From: Chloroflexota bacterium
GTDB taxonomy: Bacteria; Chloroflexota; Dehalococcoidia; Lucifugimonadales; JACPCK01
Assembly (NCBI GenBank): GCA_016179845.1
Contig: JACPCK010000049.1
Span: 1-33,419 of the forward strand
DNA: 33,419 nucleotides
Reading direction: 5' to 3'
The notes beneath the pieces were generated by a model that was not told the origin of the DNA, did no database searches, and saw only the letters and a program-made list of their open reading frames with translations. Position 1 is the first letter of the stretch. Each line of letters begins with the position of its first letter. The translations under genes and the position numbers were made by a program. Below are positions 7,010 to 15,328 of this stretch, piece by piece.

Positions 7010-8266
7010 GTGCTGAAGCTCCCGCTGGAAGGCTTCCGCGTCCTTGAGTTGGCCGAGGCCTGGGCCGGTCCCCTGGGAGGAAGTCTCCTGGGCGACCTGG
7101 GTGCACAGGTCATCAAGGTGGAGGCCTTTACCCGCTACACCGTGACGCGGGTGCCCAGGGCTGGCCCAGGTAGAGGCTTCGTGGGCAACGACGTGACGGC
7201 ACCCAGGCCCTGGGATCGCTATGCCACCCACGATATGGTGAACCGGAACAAGTACGGGATCGCCCTGGACCTTCGACGCCCCAGGGGCCGGGATGTCCTG
7301 AATGAGCTTATCAAGATCAGCGATGTCCTTACCGAGTCTTTCTCGGCGGGCACAGCGGAGAAGCTGGGCATCGGCTACCCCGCGGCGAAAGGCCTTCGGC
7401 CTGACATCATCATGGTCTCCATGCCCGGTTTCGGGGTCAGTGGTCCCTATAAGGGCTACGTGAGCCTGGGCAGCACCCTGGACGCCTTCACGGGCCACCA
7501 CTGGCTCCGCGGCTATCCCGACAGTGACCCAACGGTGACCCCTGTGGCCCAGCACACCGACGCCGTCGGCGCTGTTTCGCTGGCCTTCTCAGTTCTTGCG
7601 GCCCTCCACTACCGCAACCGGACGGGGAAGGGCCAGTGGATAGACCTCTCCCAGGTGGAGGCCTTCCTGCCGCACCTGGCCCGCCCCCTGATGGACTATC
7701 AGATGAATGGGCGTCTGCCCAGACCTATGGGGAATGCGGACCCCGCTGCGGCTCCTCACGGCTGCTACCGCTGCCGCGGCGAGGACAACTGGGTGGTCAT
7801 AGCCGTCACGTCGGAGGAGGAGTGGCAGGCCCTCTGCCATTCCCTGGGTCACCCCGAGTGGACCTCCGACGTCCGTTTCTCCACCCAGGAGGTGCGGCTC
7901 CGGTACCGTGAGGAGCTAGATGCCCTTATTGCCCAATGGACGGCCCAGCGGGACAAGAGAGAGGTGATGCACCTGCTCCAGTCGGCAGGGGTCCCCGCCC
8001 AGGCGGTGTTCGACGATGCGGACCTCTACGAGGACCCTCACCTGGCAGCAAGAGGCTTCTTCACAAAGATGAGCCACACCCTCACCGGCGAGCACCGCTA
8101 CCCAGGGCCCCTGTGGCGTCTCACCGGGTCTCGCACGCCACCCGCGGTAGCGCCCAACTGCCTGGGCGAGCACAACGAGCTTGTCCTGGGCACCATCCTG
8201 GGCATGAGCCGCCGTGAGGTGCAGGAGTTGAGAGAGGAAGGCGTAGTTGGTGATACCTTCCGCTAG
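7010..8266 (+). CDS. CaiB/BaiF family III CoA-transferase
   Basis: A full-length family member of 418 residues, predicted to activate a carboxylic acid by CoA transfer for the acyl-CoA dehydrogenases encoded downstream. It opens with LEGFRVLELAEAWAGPLGG and GAQVIKVEAF, carries GQWIDLSQVE with the likely catalytic Asp at residue 212, and ends with the LGEHNELVLG block. The start is GTG 7010, with CGGAG 7 nt upstream; the longer open frame from 6866 overlaps the MFS gene and adds sequence unlike the family. The insertion between VEAF and NRNKYGIALDL is longer than in the 24216 homologue. Substrate specificity cannot be read from sequence. Confidence 0.9.
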   Translation: MLKLPLEGFRVLELAEAWAGPLGGSLLGDLGAQVIKVEAFTRYTVTRVPRAGPGRGFVGNDVTAPRPWDRYATHDMVNRNKYGIALDLRRPRGRDVLNELIKISDVLTESFSAGTAEKLGIGYPAAKGLRPDIIMVSMPGFGVSGPYKGYVSLGSTLDAFTGHHWLRGYPDSDPTVTPVAQHTDAVGAVSLAFSVLAALHYRNRTGKGQWIDLSQVEAFLPHLARPLMDYQMNGRLPRPMGNADPAAAPHGCYRCRGEDNWVVIAVTSEEEWQALCHSLGHPEWTSDVRFSTQEVRLRYREELDALIAQWTAQRDKREVMHLLQSAGVPAQAVFDDADLYEDPHLAARGFFTKMSHTLTGEHRYPGPLWRLTGSRTPPAVAPNCLGEHNELVLGTILGMSRREVQELREEGVVGDTFR

Positions 8267-8281
8267 AACGTCCTGCTGCCC

Positions 8282-8290
8282 ATGCTACAA
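8282..8290 (+). promoter_or_regulatory. Possible extended -10 promoter before the acyl-CoA dehydrogenases
   Basis: TGCTACAAT fits a TGn-TACAAT extended -10 element 43 bp upstream of the ATG at 8333. A similar TACAAT precedes the operon at 15329 and tRNA-Gln. There is no clear -35 box, so this could be an internal promoter or chance. Confidence 0.35.
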
Positions 8291-8332
8291 TCAGGGCGGG
8301 TGCGGTCTCTTCCGCCGGGGAGCAGCCGAGAC

Positions 8333-9511
8333 ATGATGGGCCTTGACATAACGGACGAGCACAGGACCTTCCGTCGGCGCCTGTGCGCTTTCCTGACGCA
8401 GGAGCTTGGCTCGCCGGAGGCTATCGCAGCCCAGGCGCCCACCGAGCATGACGGCTACACCCTGGAGTTCACCCGGGCCCTCCTTCGCAAGATGGGGCAG
8501 GAGGGCTTCATCGGCACAGCCTGGCCCGCGCCCTTCGGCGGAGGCCAGGACCTGACCTTCGAGCGCATCTTCCAGGAAGAGGTGGAGTACCACGACGCCC
8601 CGGGTGCCTCCACCGGCACCTTCACCTACATCCCCTTTGCCATTCTGGACTTCGGCACCGAGGAGCAAAAGCATCTGCTTCTCCCGCGCATAAGAAGGGG
8701 CGAGTGCCGTTTCTTCCTGGGCTACAGCGAGCCCGACGCCGGCTCCGACCTGGCTAACCTTCAGACCAGCGCCCTCCAGGACGGCGACGACTTTGTCATC
8801 ACGGGCCAGAAGGTCTTCTCCTCCAACGCTCATCGGGCCGACTTCGGGCTGGTGGCGGCCCGTACCGACCCCCAGGTGCCCAAGCACCGCGGCATCTCTC
8901 TGTTCCTGGTTGACATGAGGTCTAAAGGCATTTCCATTGCCCAGAGCCGGACCATGGGAGGCTGGGACCATCCCTCTGTCTACTTCGAACAGGTCCGCGT
9001 GCCGGCTACCATGCTCTTCGGCCAGCGTAACCAGGGGTGGTACCATCTCATGGGCGCCATCGACTACGAGCGGGCCGCTCTGGCCAGCCCGGGACACGCC
9101 CTCCGCAGCTTCGACCGGCTGCTGCACTACTGCCGCACCACCTCCAGGGAAGGGCGGCCGCTGATAGAGGACCCGTTGATGCGCCAGCAACTGGCGGAGC
9201 TCGCCGTAGAGGTGGAGGCCGTCCGGCTGCTGACGGCCAGGGTCTTCGCCATCCTGGCTCAGGGCGGCAGGCCCGACCACTACGCCTCTCTGGCGGTGCT
9301 CCACAAACGGGAAACGGTTCGCCGCATAGACAACGTTGCGGTTCGGATCCTGGGTATGCATTCCCAGCTCCAGCCCGGCTCCCGCCACGCCCCTGAGGAG
9401 GGCGCTGTGGAGCACGAGTACCGTAACAACGTCTACTTCCACTTCGCCGCCGGCGGCTTCGACATTACCAGGAACGTCATCGCCGCTCGGGGCCTGGGGC
9501 TCCCCCGATGA
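8333..9511 (+). CDS. Acyl-CoA dehydrogenase, first of a pair
   Basis: An FAD-dependent alpha,beta-dehydrogenase of an acyl-CoA thioester. N-terminal helical domain (ITDEHRTFRRRLCAFL), the central FAD motif FFLGYSEPDAGSDLANLQT, VITGQKVFSSNAH, and the C-terminal GGFDITRNVIAARGLGLPR are all typical. GGGGAG (8317-8322) supports the ATG at 8333; a second ATG follows directly. The predicted protein has 392 residues. Its stop overlaps the start of the next dehydrogenase gene by 4 bp, which suggests translational coupling and a heteromeric enzyme like the paired FadE proteins of steroid and branched-acid degradation. I did not find the usual C-terminal catalytic Glu context with certainty. Confidence 0.9.
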   Translation: MMGLDITDEHRTFRRRLCAFLTQELGSPEAIAAQAPTEHDGYTLEFTRALLRKMGQEGFIGTAWPAPFGGGQDLTFERIFQEEVEYHDAPGASTGTFTYIPFAILDFGTEEQKHLLLPRIRRGECRFFLGYSEPDAGSDLANLQTSALQDGDDFVITGQKVFSSNAHRADFGLVAARTDPQVPKHRGISLFLVDMRSKGISIAQSRTMGGWDHPSVYFEQVRVPATMLFGQRNQGWYHLMGAIDYERAALASPGHALRSFDRLLHYCRTTSREGRPLIEDPLMRQQLAELAVEVEAVRLLTARVFAILAQGGRPDHYASLAVLHKRETVRRIDNVAVRILGMHSQLQPGSRHAPEEGAVEHEYRNNVYFHFAAGGFDITRNVIAARGLGLPR

Positions 9512-10686
9512 CGCTGGACGAGCACGTCCTTTCGTCCCACCATCGGATGCTTCGGGAGACGGCCCGCAGCTTCGTCTCTCAGGAGTGTCCTCCCTCAGTG
9601 GTCCGCGAGGCCGAGGCCAGCACCCTTGGCTATGTGCCTGCCCTCTGGGAAAGGATGGCCGCCATGGGCTGGCTGGGCCTGCCCTTTCCCGAGCAGTACG
9701 GGGGCGCTGGCCCCGACTTCTTGGGCATGGCGTTGGTCCTGGAGGCCCTGGGCTACGGTGCCGTCCCGTCCCCCCTCTTTTCGTCCGTCATCCTGGGAGG
9801 GCTCCAGCTCTACGAGGCGGGCTCTGAGGAGCAGAGGAGCGCCATCCTGCCGGCCCTCATTCAGGGCCGCCAGCACCTCGCCCTTGCCCTGTACGAGGCT
9901 AGCGGCCGCCTGGGATCGGAAGAGGTCCATACCAGGGCCGAGCCAGCCTCCGGGGGCTTCACCCTTCATGGCGCTAAGATGTTCGTCCTGGACGCCCACC
10001 TGGCCGACCTGTTGATCGTTGTAGCCTCTACCCGTCAGGACACGGCCCCTCAGCAGGGCGTTACCCTTTTGCTGGTTCCCGCCAGGGACGGCACGGTCAC
10101 CTTGCATCCACTGCTCACGACGGCGGGGGACAGGCAGTTTGAGGTGGTCTTTGAGGACACCCGCGTTCCATTCAATAGCCTCGTCGGCGTGCTTCACCAG
10201 GGGTGGCCCTCCCTGGAGGCGGTCCTCCAGAAGGCTACCGCTCTAAAGTGTGCTGAGATGTTGGGCGGCGCTCAGGCCGTCCTGGACATGGCAGTCGCCT
10301 ATGCAAAGCGCCGCGTCCAATTTGGCCGTCCCATCGGCAGCTTCCAGGCTGTGCAGCACCACCTGGTGGACGTGTATCGGGAGGTGGAGCTGGGCCGTAT
10401 GCTCACCTACGAGGCCATACGCCTGATCGACCAGGGCTTACCCTCTGGTCGCCATGTGGCCATGGCCAAGGCCAAGATGAGCCACGTCTTCCCCTTCGCT
10501 ACCCAGATTGCCCACCAGGTCCACGGCGGCGTTGCTTACCACACTGACTACCCGTTGGAGATCTACTACCGCCGCGCCCTAGCCAGCCAGGCCTTCCTGG
10601 GCGGCGCCTCCGAACTTCTGGAGGCCGTTGCCAGAGACCTGCCCAGCTTCACGCCCTACCACCCGCACCATCTCGACGAGCCTTGA
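9508..10686 (+). CDS. Acyl-CoA dehydrogenase, second of a pair
   Basis: The second acyl-CoA dehydrogenase, 392 residues, starts at ATG 9508 inside the stop of the previous gene (ATGA overlap). It shows the C-terminal half motifs AVAYAKRRVQFGRPIGSFQAVQH and HQVHGGVAYHTDYPLEIYYRRA; the FAD-binding middle is weaker, as SGRLGSEEVH replaces the usual TEP-GSD segment. This asymmetry between tandem partners is what is seen in alpha2-beta2 heterotetrameric dehydrogenases, where each subunit supplies part of the active site. The last gene of the plus-strand operon starting at 5721; a hairpin terminator follows. Confidence 0.9.
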   Translation: MTLDEHVLSSHHRMLRETARSFVSQECPPSVVREAEASTLGYVPALWERMAAMGWLGLPFPEQYGGAGPDFLGMALVLEALGYGAVPSPLFSSVILGGLQLYEAGSEEQRSAILPALIQGRQHLALALYEASGRLGSEEVHTRAEPASGGFTLHGAKMFVLDAHLADLLIVVASTRQDTAPQQGVTLLLVPARDGTVTLHPLLTTAGDRQFEVVFEDTRVPFNSLVGVLHQGWPSLEAVLQKATALKCAEMLGGAQAVLDMAVAYAKRRVQFGRPIGSFQAVQHHLVDVYREVELGRMLTYEAIRLIDQGLPSGRHVAMAKAKMSHVFPFATQIAHQVHGGVAYHTDYPLEIYYRRALASQAFLGGASELLEAVARDLPSFTPYHPHHLDEP

Positions 10687-10711
10687 CCGCTGGCGACTCC
10701 CCTGAAAAAAG

Positions 10712-10739
10712 AAGGCCCGAGGCTCAAGCCCCGGGCCTT
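10712..10739. terminator. Bidirectional intrinsic terminator
   Basis: AAGGCCCG (10712-10719) pairs with CGGGCCTT (10732-10739), extended by GGC/GCC after one A-C mismatch, with loop TCAA. On the minus strand the hairpin is followed by TTTTTT (from CTTCTTTTTTC), a strong terminator for the solute-binding protein gene ending at 10763. On the plus strand the following T-run is short, so it is weaker for the dehydrogenase operon. Confidence 0.8.
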
Positions 10740-10762
10740 TCCTATTAAGGCCTCCGTGTGCC

Positions 10763-12556
10763 CTACTTTATGGTCACGTACTCCAGGTTCAGCACTACCG
10801 AGCGCTGAGGGAAGACCGGGTAGTTGACGACCTTCTCGCTGGTGGCGTAGAGGATGTTTCCGTTGGCCAGAGGCACTGTCCAGTACTGGTTGTACCAGAA
10901 GTTACCCATCTGCCGTATGAGGTCCACCCTCTTGGCGGCGTCCAGCTCGTTGTACGCCTTGTTGCACAGGTCGTCCGTCACGGGGTGCTCCGTGTGCGTT
11001 ACTGTGGCGTAGCTGGTGTTCACCGAGCAGGCGTAGTCGATGGGGTCCGTCACCCCTGGGTTGGTGTAGAGGTAAGTCCACCCTGCCGTGGTGCGCTCCA
11101 CCAGCTTTTGCCGGACGCTGGGTCTGTACTCGGTCAACTCTCGCTTCACCTTCAGGCCCAGGTTCTGCTCCCAGTAGGAGGCCACCGCCTCCGAGGCGTC
11201 CACGTTCTCCGGCGAGTAGGCCAGCTTGATCACCCACATATTGGTATCAAAGCCATTGGGATACCCTGCCTGGGTCAGCAGCTCCTTGGCCTTCTTCGGA
11301 TCGTAGGGGTATACCTTCCACTCGGGATTCCACCAGGCTACCCCCTCCTTCTGGAAGTTGAAGGTGACCCCCATGAGGAACCCCTCGTTGAGCAGTATCT
11401 TCTTGAGGATGGCCTCCCGGTCTATTGCCAGGTTCATGGCCTGGCGGACCAAGCGCGGCTTCTCGTTGGTCGGCTCCGGCCCCGTCCAGGGCAGGTCCGC
11501 CTTGTACCCGGGCCTGCTCGGCAGCACCATGCCTCCAAAGATGCCAAAGAGGTCCGTGGCCATCTCGCCGCGGAAGATCTTCAGGTTCCCGGCCTCCACC
11601 TCTGCCTTGAACCTGGCCGGAATGGGAGTGATGTCTACCCCCTTGGTCCTGACCAGGGCTAGCCTCGTGGCCACCTCGGGAACAACGAAAATGTTGACCT
11701 CGGCCACGTTTGGTACCTTCCGCCAGTGCTCTGTCCTCGCCTTCAGGGTCACCGACTGGTTCCGCTTGTGGTCCACGAACTCGAAGGGTCCGGTGCCTAC
11801 CGGTCTTCGTGTGGCCACCTCTTCCCCTACTGTCTCCACGTACTTTTTTGACGTGGGGCTGAGGCCGATGCCCAGACGGGCAAAGCTGAGCCGCCTTATC
11901 ATGATGACCAGCTTCTCCGGGCTGTTGACCTCGAAGGTGTACTTGTCGATGATCTTGATGTTGTTGATATCCTTGCCGATCCACCGCAGGTTGGTGGCAC
12001 TGTCAGGGTTCACCGACTGGGGCTTGAAGAACTCGTTCACCGAGAACTTGAAGTCCTCCGCCGTCAGCTCTCCCTGCCCCTGGTGGAACTGCACTCCCTT
12101 TCTCAGGGTGAAGCTCCACTTCGCTCCGCCCCCGGGCGTATCTGCCACGCTCCACTTCTCGGCCAGTCCACTAGCCGGGAAGGTGCCCGTAGCAGGCTCA
12201 AACCCAATTAGGAGCTCAAAGACGTGGCCCATGATCACCTGCTCGTCGCCCGTCACCACCCGCAGCGCCCAGTTCTCAGAGCCCAGATTCTCAACTGCCG
12301 CGTTCAGCACTCCCCTCGGAGCGGGTCTCGCTGTAGCCGTTGGCGTAGCTGGTACCGTAACAGGCGTCGGCGTGGCTACTACAACGGGGGCTCTGGTTGG
12401 AGTGGCCGTAGCGGGTGCGACAGCCCGCGTGGGCGTAGCGGTTGGTGGTATAGGTGCCTTCGTCGGCGTCGCCGTAGGCGCAGCCCGAGCGCATGCTAGT
12501 AGCAGGGCACTCAGTAGGATAAGGCCGCCGAGAACGTTTCTAGAGGAACGTCCCAT
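10763..12556 (-). CDS. ABC transporter solute-binding lipoprotein, family 5
   Basis: A 597-residue extracellular peptide/nickel/oligosaccharide-type binding protein (SBP_bac_5). A short basic N-terminus and hydrophobic stretch end in the lipobox LLAC with Cys22, so it is anchored as a lipoprotein. Residues about 25-80 are a low-complexity linker of ATPT repeats, common in Chloroflexota cell-surface proteins. Then come family motifs such as WSFTLRKGVQFHQGQGELTAED and RQAMNLAIDREAILKK. GGAGGGG supports the ATG at 12556 and a TATAAT box lies at 12589-12594. The permease and ATPase genes are not adjacent, so it is an orphan binding protein here. The ligand is unknown. Confidence 0.92.
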   Translation of the reverse strand: MGRSSRNVLGGLILLSALLLACARAAPTATPTKAPIPPTATPTRAVAPATATPTRAPVVVATPTPVTVPATPTATARPAPRGVLNAAVENLGSENWALRVVTGDEQVIMGHVFELLIGFEPATGTFPASGLAEKWSVADTPGGGAKWSFTLRKGVQFHQGQGELTAEDFKFSVNEFFKPQSVNPDSATNLRWIGKDINNIKIIDKYTFEVNSPEKLVIMIRRLSFARLGIGLSPTSKKYVETVGEEVATRRPVGTGPFEFVDHKRNQSVTLKARTEHWRKVPNVAEVNIFVVPEVATRLALVRTKGVDITPIPARFKAEVEAGNLKIFRGEMATDLFGIFGGMVLPSRPGYKADLPWTGPEPTNEKPRLVRQAMNLAIDREAILKKILLNEGFLMGVTFNFQKEGVAWWNPEWKVYPYDPKKAKELLTQAGYPNGFDTNMWVIKLAYSPENVDASEAVASYWEQNLGLKVKRELTEYRPSVRQKLVERTTAGWTYLYTNPGVTDPIDYACSVNTSYATVTHTEHPVTDDLCNKAYNELDAAKRVDLIRQMGNFWYNQYWTVPLANGNILYATSEKVVNYPVFPQRSVVLNLEYVTIK

Positions 12557-12588
12557 TTTCCCCTCCCCGCTTTCAATAGTGATGTCGG

Positions 12589-12597
12589 ATTATACCA
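12589..12597 (-). promoter_or_regulatory. Extended -10 promoter of the solute-binding protein gene
   Basis: The minus strand reads TGGTATAAT, a consensus extended -10 element, about 33 bp upstream of the ATG at 12556. No clear -35 box is present. Confidence 0.55.
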
Positions 12598-12700
12598 TAC
12601 ATCGGCCTGGGAGTACCTCACTGACAGCTCGCTCTTAAGAGTCGATTCGGAGGGTCCTTCTTTTACCCGGGGAGGTGCGCCGCCGAAGGCACGTCGCCCG

Positions 12701-12729
12701 TTGACAGCCGCAGGGGCCACCGATAGTAT
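12701..12729 (+). promoter_or_regulatory. Sigma-70-type promoter of the phosphoesterase gene
   Basis: TTGACA (12701-12706), a 17-bp spacer and TAGTAT (12724-12729) place the transcription start at about 12736, next to the ATG at 12737. The mRNA would be leaderless or nearly so. The TTG of this -35 box also happens to open the reading frame, but it is not a plausible start codon. Confidence 0.55.
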
Positions 12730-12736
12730 CTTTCAT

Positions 12737-13474
12737 ATGCCTGTCCAAAGACCGCGAGTTCGTCTCCTTCACACCGCCGACATTCACCTGGGTGATGACT
12801 ACGATCCACGCCGCCGTATGGCTGGCCTCGAAGCGGTGGTCAACGCCGCCCTGGCCCTTCAGGTTGATTGCCTGGTAGTCGCTGGCGACTTCTTTGACAA
12901 CATCCGCCTCTCCGACTCTACCGTTGAAAAGGCCCTGGAGCAACTGAAGCGGCTCGACCTCCCCATCGTCATCGCCCCTGGCAACCACGACTGCCTGGAC
13001 GATAATTCCATCTACCGTCGGGTTGACCTGAGCAGGGCCGGCGACCACGTGCGCCTGATACAGCAGCCAGCAGGGGAGCACGTCCTCCTTCACGACTTGA
13101 GCCTGGCGGTCTGGGCCAGGGCGATGGTGGACCACCATCCCGGCAATAGACCCCTTGAAGGGTATACCCCTGGTCCATCAGGCTACTGGAACGTAGTGCT
13201 CGCCCACGGCCACTTTTTTGCAACTGCTGACGACCTCCGCCGGTCGTCTCTCATCCGCCGGGAGGACATAGCCCAGCTTGAGTGCAGCTACCTGGCCCTG
13301 GGCCACTGGCATCGCTTCCTGGATGTCTCGGCGAATGGCGTACCTGCGTTCTACTCCGGCTCGCCCTCCGAGGCGGGAGGGTCCTTTCCCAGCGCCAACC
13401 TGGTTACTCTGGACCCAGCCTCGGGCATGTCCCTCCAGCGCGTGCGTCTGGACGACGGCTTTAGCCCCCGCTGA
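12737..13474 (+). CDS. Metallophosphoesterase, SbcD/Mre11-like
   Basis: A calcineurin-like phosphoesterase of the SbcD/Mre11 type (DNA repair exonuclease family). All five metal motifs are visible in order: HTADIHLGD (D-x-H), VVAGDFFD (GDxxD), APGNHD, LAHGHF and LALGHWHR. The protein of 245 residues is shorter than SbcD (about 400), lacking the C-terminal capping domain, and no SbcC/Rad50 ATPase gene is beside it. It may therefore be a stand-alone phosphodiesterase rather than a recombination nuclease. ATG 12737 is preferred over TTG 12701, which is the -35 box. No ribosome binding site is visible, consistent with a leaderless transcript. Confidence 0.85.
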   Translation: MPVQRPRVRLLHTADIHLGDDYDPRRRMAGLEAVVNAALALQVDCLVVAGDFFDNIRLSDSTVEKALEQLKRLDLPIVIAPGNHDCLDDNSIYRRVDLSRAGDHVRLIQQPAGEHVLLHDLSLAVWARAMVDHHPGNRPLEGYTPGPSGYWNVVLAHGHFFATADDLRRSSLIRREDIAQLECSYLALGHWHRFLDVSANGVPAFYSGSPSEAGGSFPSANLVTLDPASGMSLQRVRLDDGFSPR

Positions 13475-13548
13475 TCAACAAGCGCTTCCCCCATGCCGCG
13501 CTCTGGTCCCCCTGCTAGCACTTCCTTGCGAAAAAGCGCGAGATTAGA

Positions 13549-13609
13549 AGCCGCTCATGGTGAGTCCTTCGGCTTCGCTCATGGTGAGCCTGTCGAACCA
13601 CGAGCGGCT
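13549..13609. repeat. REP-like inverted repeat around CTCATGGTGAG
   Basis: Arms AGCCGCTCATGG (13549-13560) and CCACGAGCGGCT (13598-13609) pair with one mismatch. The interior repeats the phrase CTCATGGTGAG twice. A related phrase CTCATGGTGAGCTCGGG occurs at 28108. The gene-free stretch 13475-13945 holds this repeat and the element at 13795; I see nothing else coding in it. Confidence 0.6.
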
Positions 13610-13794
13610 CGCCCTTTGGCAGGCTTAGCGGGGCTGGTGCGGACCCCGTGCATGCGAACTCCATGCAACAGAGTACTCAGACTCTCCTGCCGCGGCAGAG
13701 GGGACGTTCTCCTCTTGGTGGACGGTGGTACACTCTACTGGGCGTCCACTAGTGTCCTGAGTCAGAGATTCGTTGCATAATGGGAGGCTGGCGT

Positions 13795-13873
13795 TGTCAT
13801 GCTGAACGAAGTGAAGCATCTGGCGGGGGTGGGGGCCGCCTCCCCAGATTCTTCGCTGACGCTCAGAATGACA
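13795..13873. repeat. MITE-like inverted repeat, copy 2
   Basis: A 79-bp element related to the one at 1095-1203. Ends are TGTCATGCTGA (13795-13805) and TCAGAATGACA (13863-13873), inverted with one mismatch; the inner segment GAACGAAGTGAAG is shared exactly with copy 1, and its partner is AGATTCTTCGCT. The central sequence differs from copy 1. Confidence 0.75.
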
Positions 13874-13945
13874 TTTTGGCAGCGGTTTTCTGATTCACCC
13901 TGCTGGCTCTGTCAGTCGTTCTGCCACTAGGTACAGGAGGGCCCA

Positions 13946-14920
13946 TTGCAACAGAGGGAACAGCCCCTGTTCACCGTGGGGGTAGACGTGGGTGGCAGCA
14001 AGATTGAGGCCGCCCTGGTTGATGACCAGGGCAGCGTCCACGCCTCTGCCCATATCGCGACGCCCGTCCAGCAGGGCCCCGACGGGGTTATTGAGGCCAT
14101 ACTGGGGTGCATCAGGCAGTGTCTCATAGCTTCCGAGGTGCCGGTGATGGGGGTGGGCGTGGGCATGGCAGGCCAGATAGACAGGGCGTCGGGCTCAGTG
14201 CATTTTGCCCCCAACCTGGGCTGGCGGGATGTGCCCCTGCGGGCCCGCCTGGAAGCTACCCTGGGTCTCCCTGTGATGGTCACTAACGACGTACGTGCCG
14301 CCACCTGGTGCGAGTGGCGCTTCGGCGCCGGCCGTGGCATGGAGCACATGGCCTGCCTCTTCGTCGGCACGGGCATCGGCGGTGGCCTCGTCCTGGGCGG
14401 CCGTCTCGTGGAAGGGCACACCAATAGCGCAGCCGAGATGGGACACATGACCATCGTGGCCGGTGGCAAGCCCTGTCGCTGCGGCGGCCGCGGCTGCCTG
14501 GAGGCCTATGCCGGCGGCTGGGCCATCGCCCAGCGGGCCCAGGAGGCCCTTCAGGCCGACCCCTGGGCAGGAGAGGGGCTCCTCGCCCTGGCCGGTGCGC
14601 TGGAGAATGTCTCAGCGGCCACCGTCTCTGCCGCCTACGGCGGGGGCGACCCCCTGGCGCAGCGTCTGGTGGAAGAGACGGGTTTCTACTTGGGCGCTGG
14701 CGCGGTAACCATCGTCAACGCCTTCAACCCCCAGCTCCTGGTCCTGGGCGGCGGCGTTGTCGAGGGCCTACCCGTCCTCGTCTCTCTGGCTGAAGCCTTC
14801 GTGAAGGCCCATGCCCTGGAGGCTGCCAACCGGGGCCTGCGCATTACCAGGGCTGCCCTAGGCCCCAGGGCCGGCGTCATCGGCGCGGCGGACCTGACTC
14901 GAGCAAGGCTAGGCAAATAA
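13946..14920 (+). CDS. ROK family sugar kinase (glucokinase-like)
   Basis: A 324-residue ROK protein, most like glucokinases that phosphorylate glucose with ATP in the cytoplasm. Visible are the phosphate-binding VGVDVGGSKIEAAL, the catalytic Asp region VTNDVRAAT, GTGIGGGLVLGG, the sugar-binding AEMGHM and the zinc site CRCGGRGCLE. There is no N-terminal DNA-binding domain, so it is an enzyme rather than a repressor. The start is TTG 13946 with AGGAGGG four bases upstream. No sugar-utilisation genes are adjacent; a tRNA-Leu follows on the opposite strand. Confidence 0.92.
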   Translation: MQQREQPLFTVGVDVGGSKIEAALVDDQGSVHASAHIATPVQQGPDGVIEAILGCIRQCLIASEVPVMGVGVGMAGQIDRASGSVHFAPNLGWRDVPLRARLEATLGLPVMVTNDVRAATWCEWRFGAGRGMEHMACLFVGTGIGGGLVLGGRLVEGHTNSAAEMGHMTIVAGGKPCRCGGRGCLEAYAGGWAIAQRAQEALQADPWAGEGLLALAGALENVSAATVSAAYGGGDPLAQRLVEETGFYLGAGAVTIVNAFNPQLLVLGGGVVEGLPVLVSLAEAFVKAHALEAANRGLRITRAALGPRAGVIGAADLTRARLGK

Positions 14921-14928
14921 AGGCAAGC

Positions 14929-15014
14929 TGGTGCCGAAGGCCGGATTCGAACCGGCATGGGGTCGCCCCCAACGGTTTTTGAGACCGTCGCGTCTACCAT
15001 TCCGCCACTTCGGC
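14929..15014 (-). tRNA. tRNA-Leu(CAA)
   Basis: On the minus strand a 7-bp acceptor stem GCCGAAG/CTTCGGC, an anticodon arm ACGGT-CTCAAAA-ACCGT with anticodon CAA, a long variable arm typical of leucine tRNAs, and a T arm CCGGTTCGAATCCGG are all present. The discriminator is A and CCA is encoded (14929-14931). It reads leucine codon TTG. A TAAAAT box at 15040-15045 on the minus strand may be its -10. Confidence 0.96.
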
Positions 15015-15131
15015 TCGCACTGTCCTGAAGACACACTTCATTTTACATCACCCGTGCGGCGCTCTTCCTTCTCAGCCTCCGCTCCCACCGGGCCTTTTAG
15101 TGTTCCAAATCCGGCAGAAGCAGGGGAGTTT

Positions 15132-15195
15132 GAGGGGGCGTCAGCCCCCTCGGAGACAAACAACTACCCCCTTCTCCCAGCCTGGGAGAAGGGGG
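15132..15195. repeat. Two adjacent strong hairpins
   Basis: Hairpin 1: GAGGGGGC (15132-15139), loop GTCA, GCCCCCTC (15144-15151). Hairpin 2: CCCCCTTCTCCCA (15167-15179), loop GCC, TGGGAGAAGGGGG (15183-15195), a perfect 13-bp stem. They lie between tRNA-Leu and the isochorismatase-like operon; the stretch 15015-15328 holds no gene. They resemble short dispersed intergenic repeats more than terminators, since no T-run follows. Confidence 0.6.
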
Positions 15196-15270
15196 CTAGG
15201 GGGATGAGGGCATGGAGTGACAGGGCAGGCAGCAGATAACTAAAAGACCCTGTCCACTCGCACCCTGGGC

Positions 15271-15299
15271 TTCAAGGCTGCTCCCCTTTCCGATACAAT
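15271..15299 (+). promoter_or_regulatory. Promoter of the isochorismatase/ICL/menG operon
   Basis: TTCAAG (15271-15276), a 17-bp spacer and TACAAT (15294-15299) lie 30 bp upstream of the GTG start at 15329. The -10 is good and the -35 poor. Confidence 0.4.
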
Positions 15300-15328
15300 G
15301 GCCCCACAAACGGCGTAAGGGGGTAGGC

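Noticed and set aside
8291-9442. Long minus-strand open frame opposite the first acyl-CoA dehydrogenase
   Set aside because: High GC creates long antisense frames; the dehydrogenase has full family motifs.
11358-12638. Long plus-strand open frame opposite the solute-binding protein gene
   Set aside because: It is a shadow of a gene with a lipobox, ribosome binding site and promoter; the shadow protein has no recognisable domain.
12701-12736. TTG start extending the phosphoesterase by 12 residues
   Set aside because: TTGACA at 12701 is the -35 box of a promoter with a 17-bp spacer; the ATG at 12737 matches the family N-terminus.
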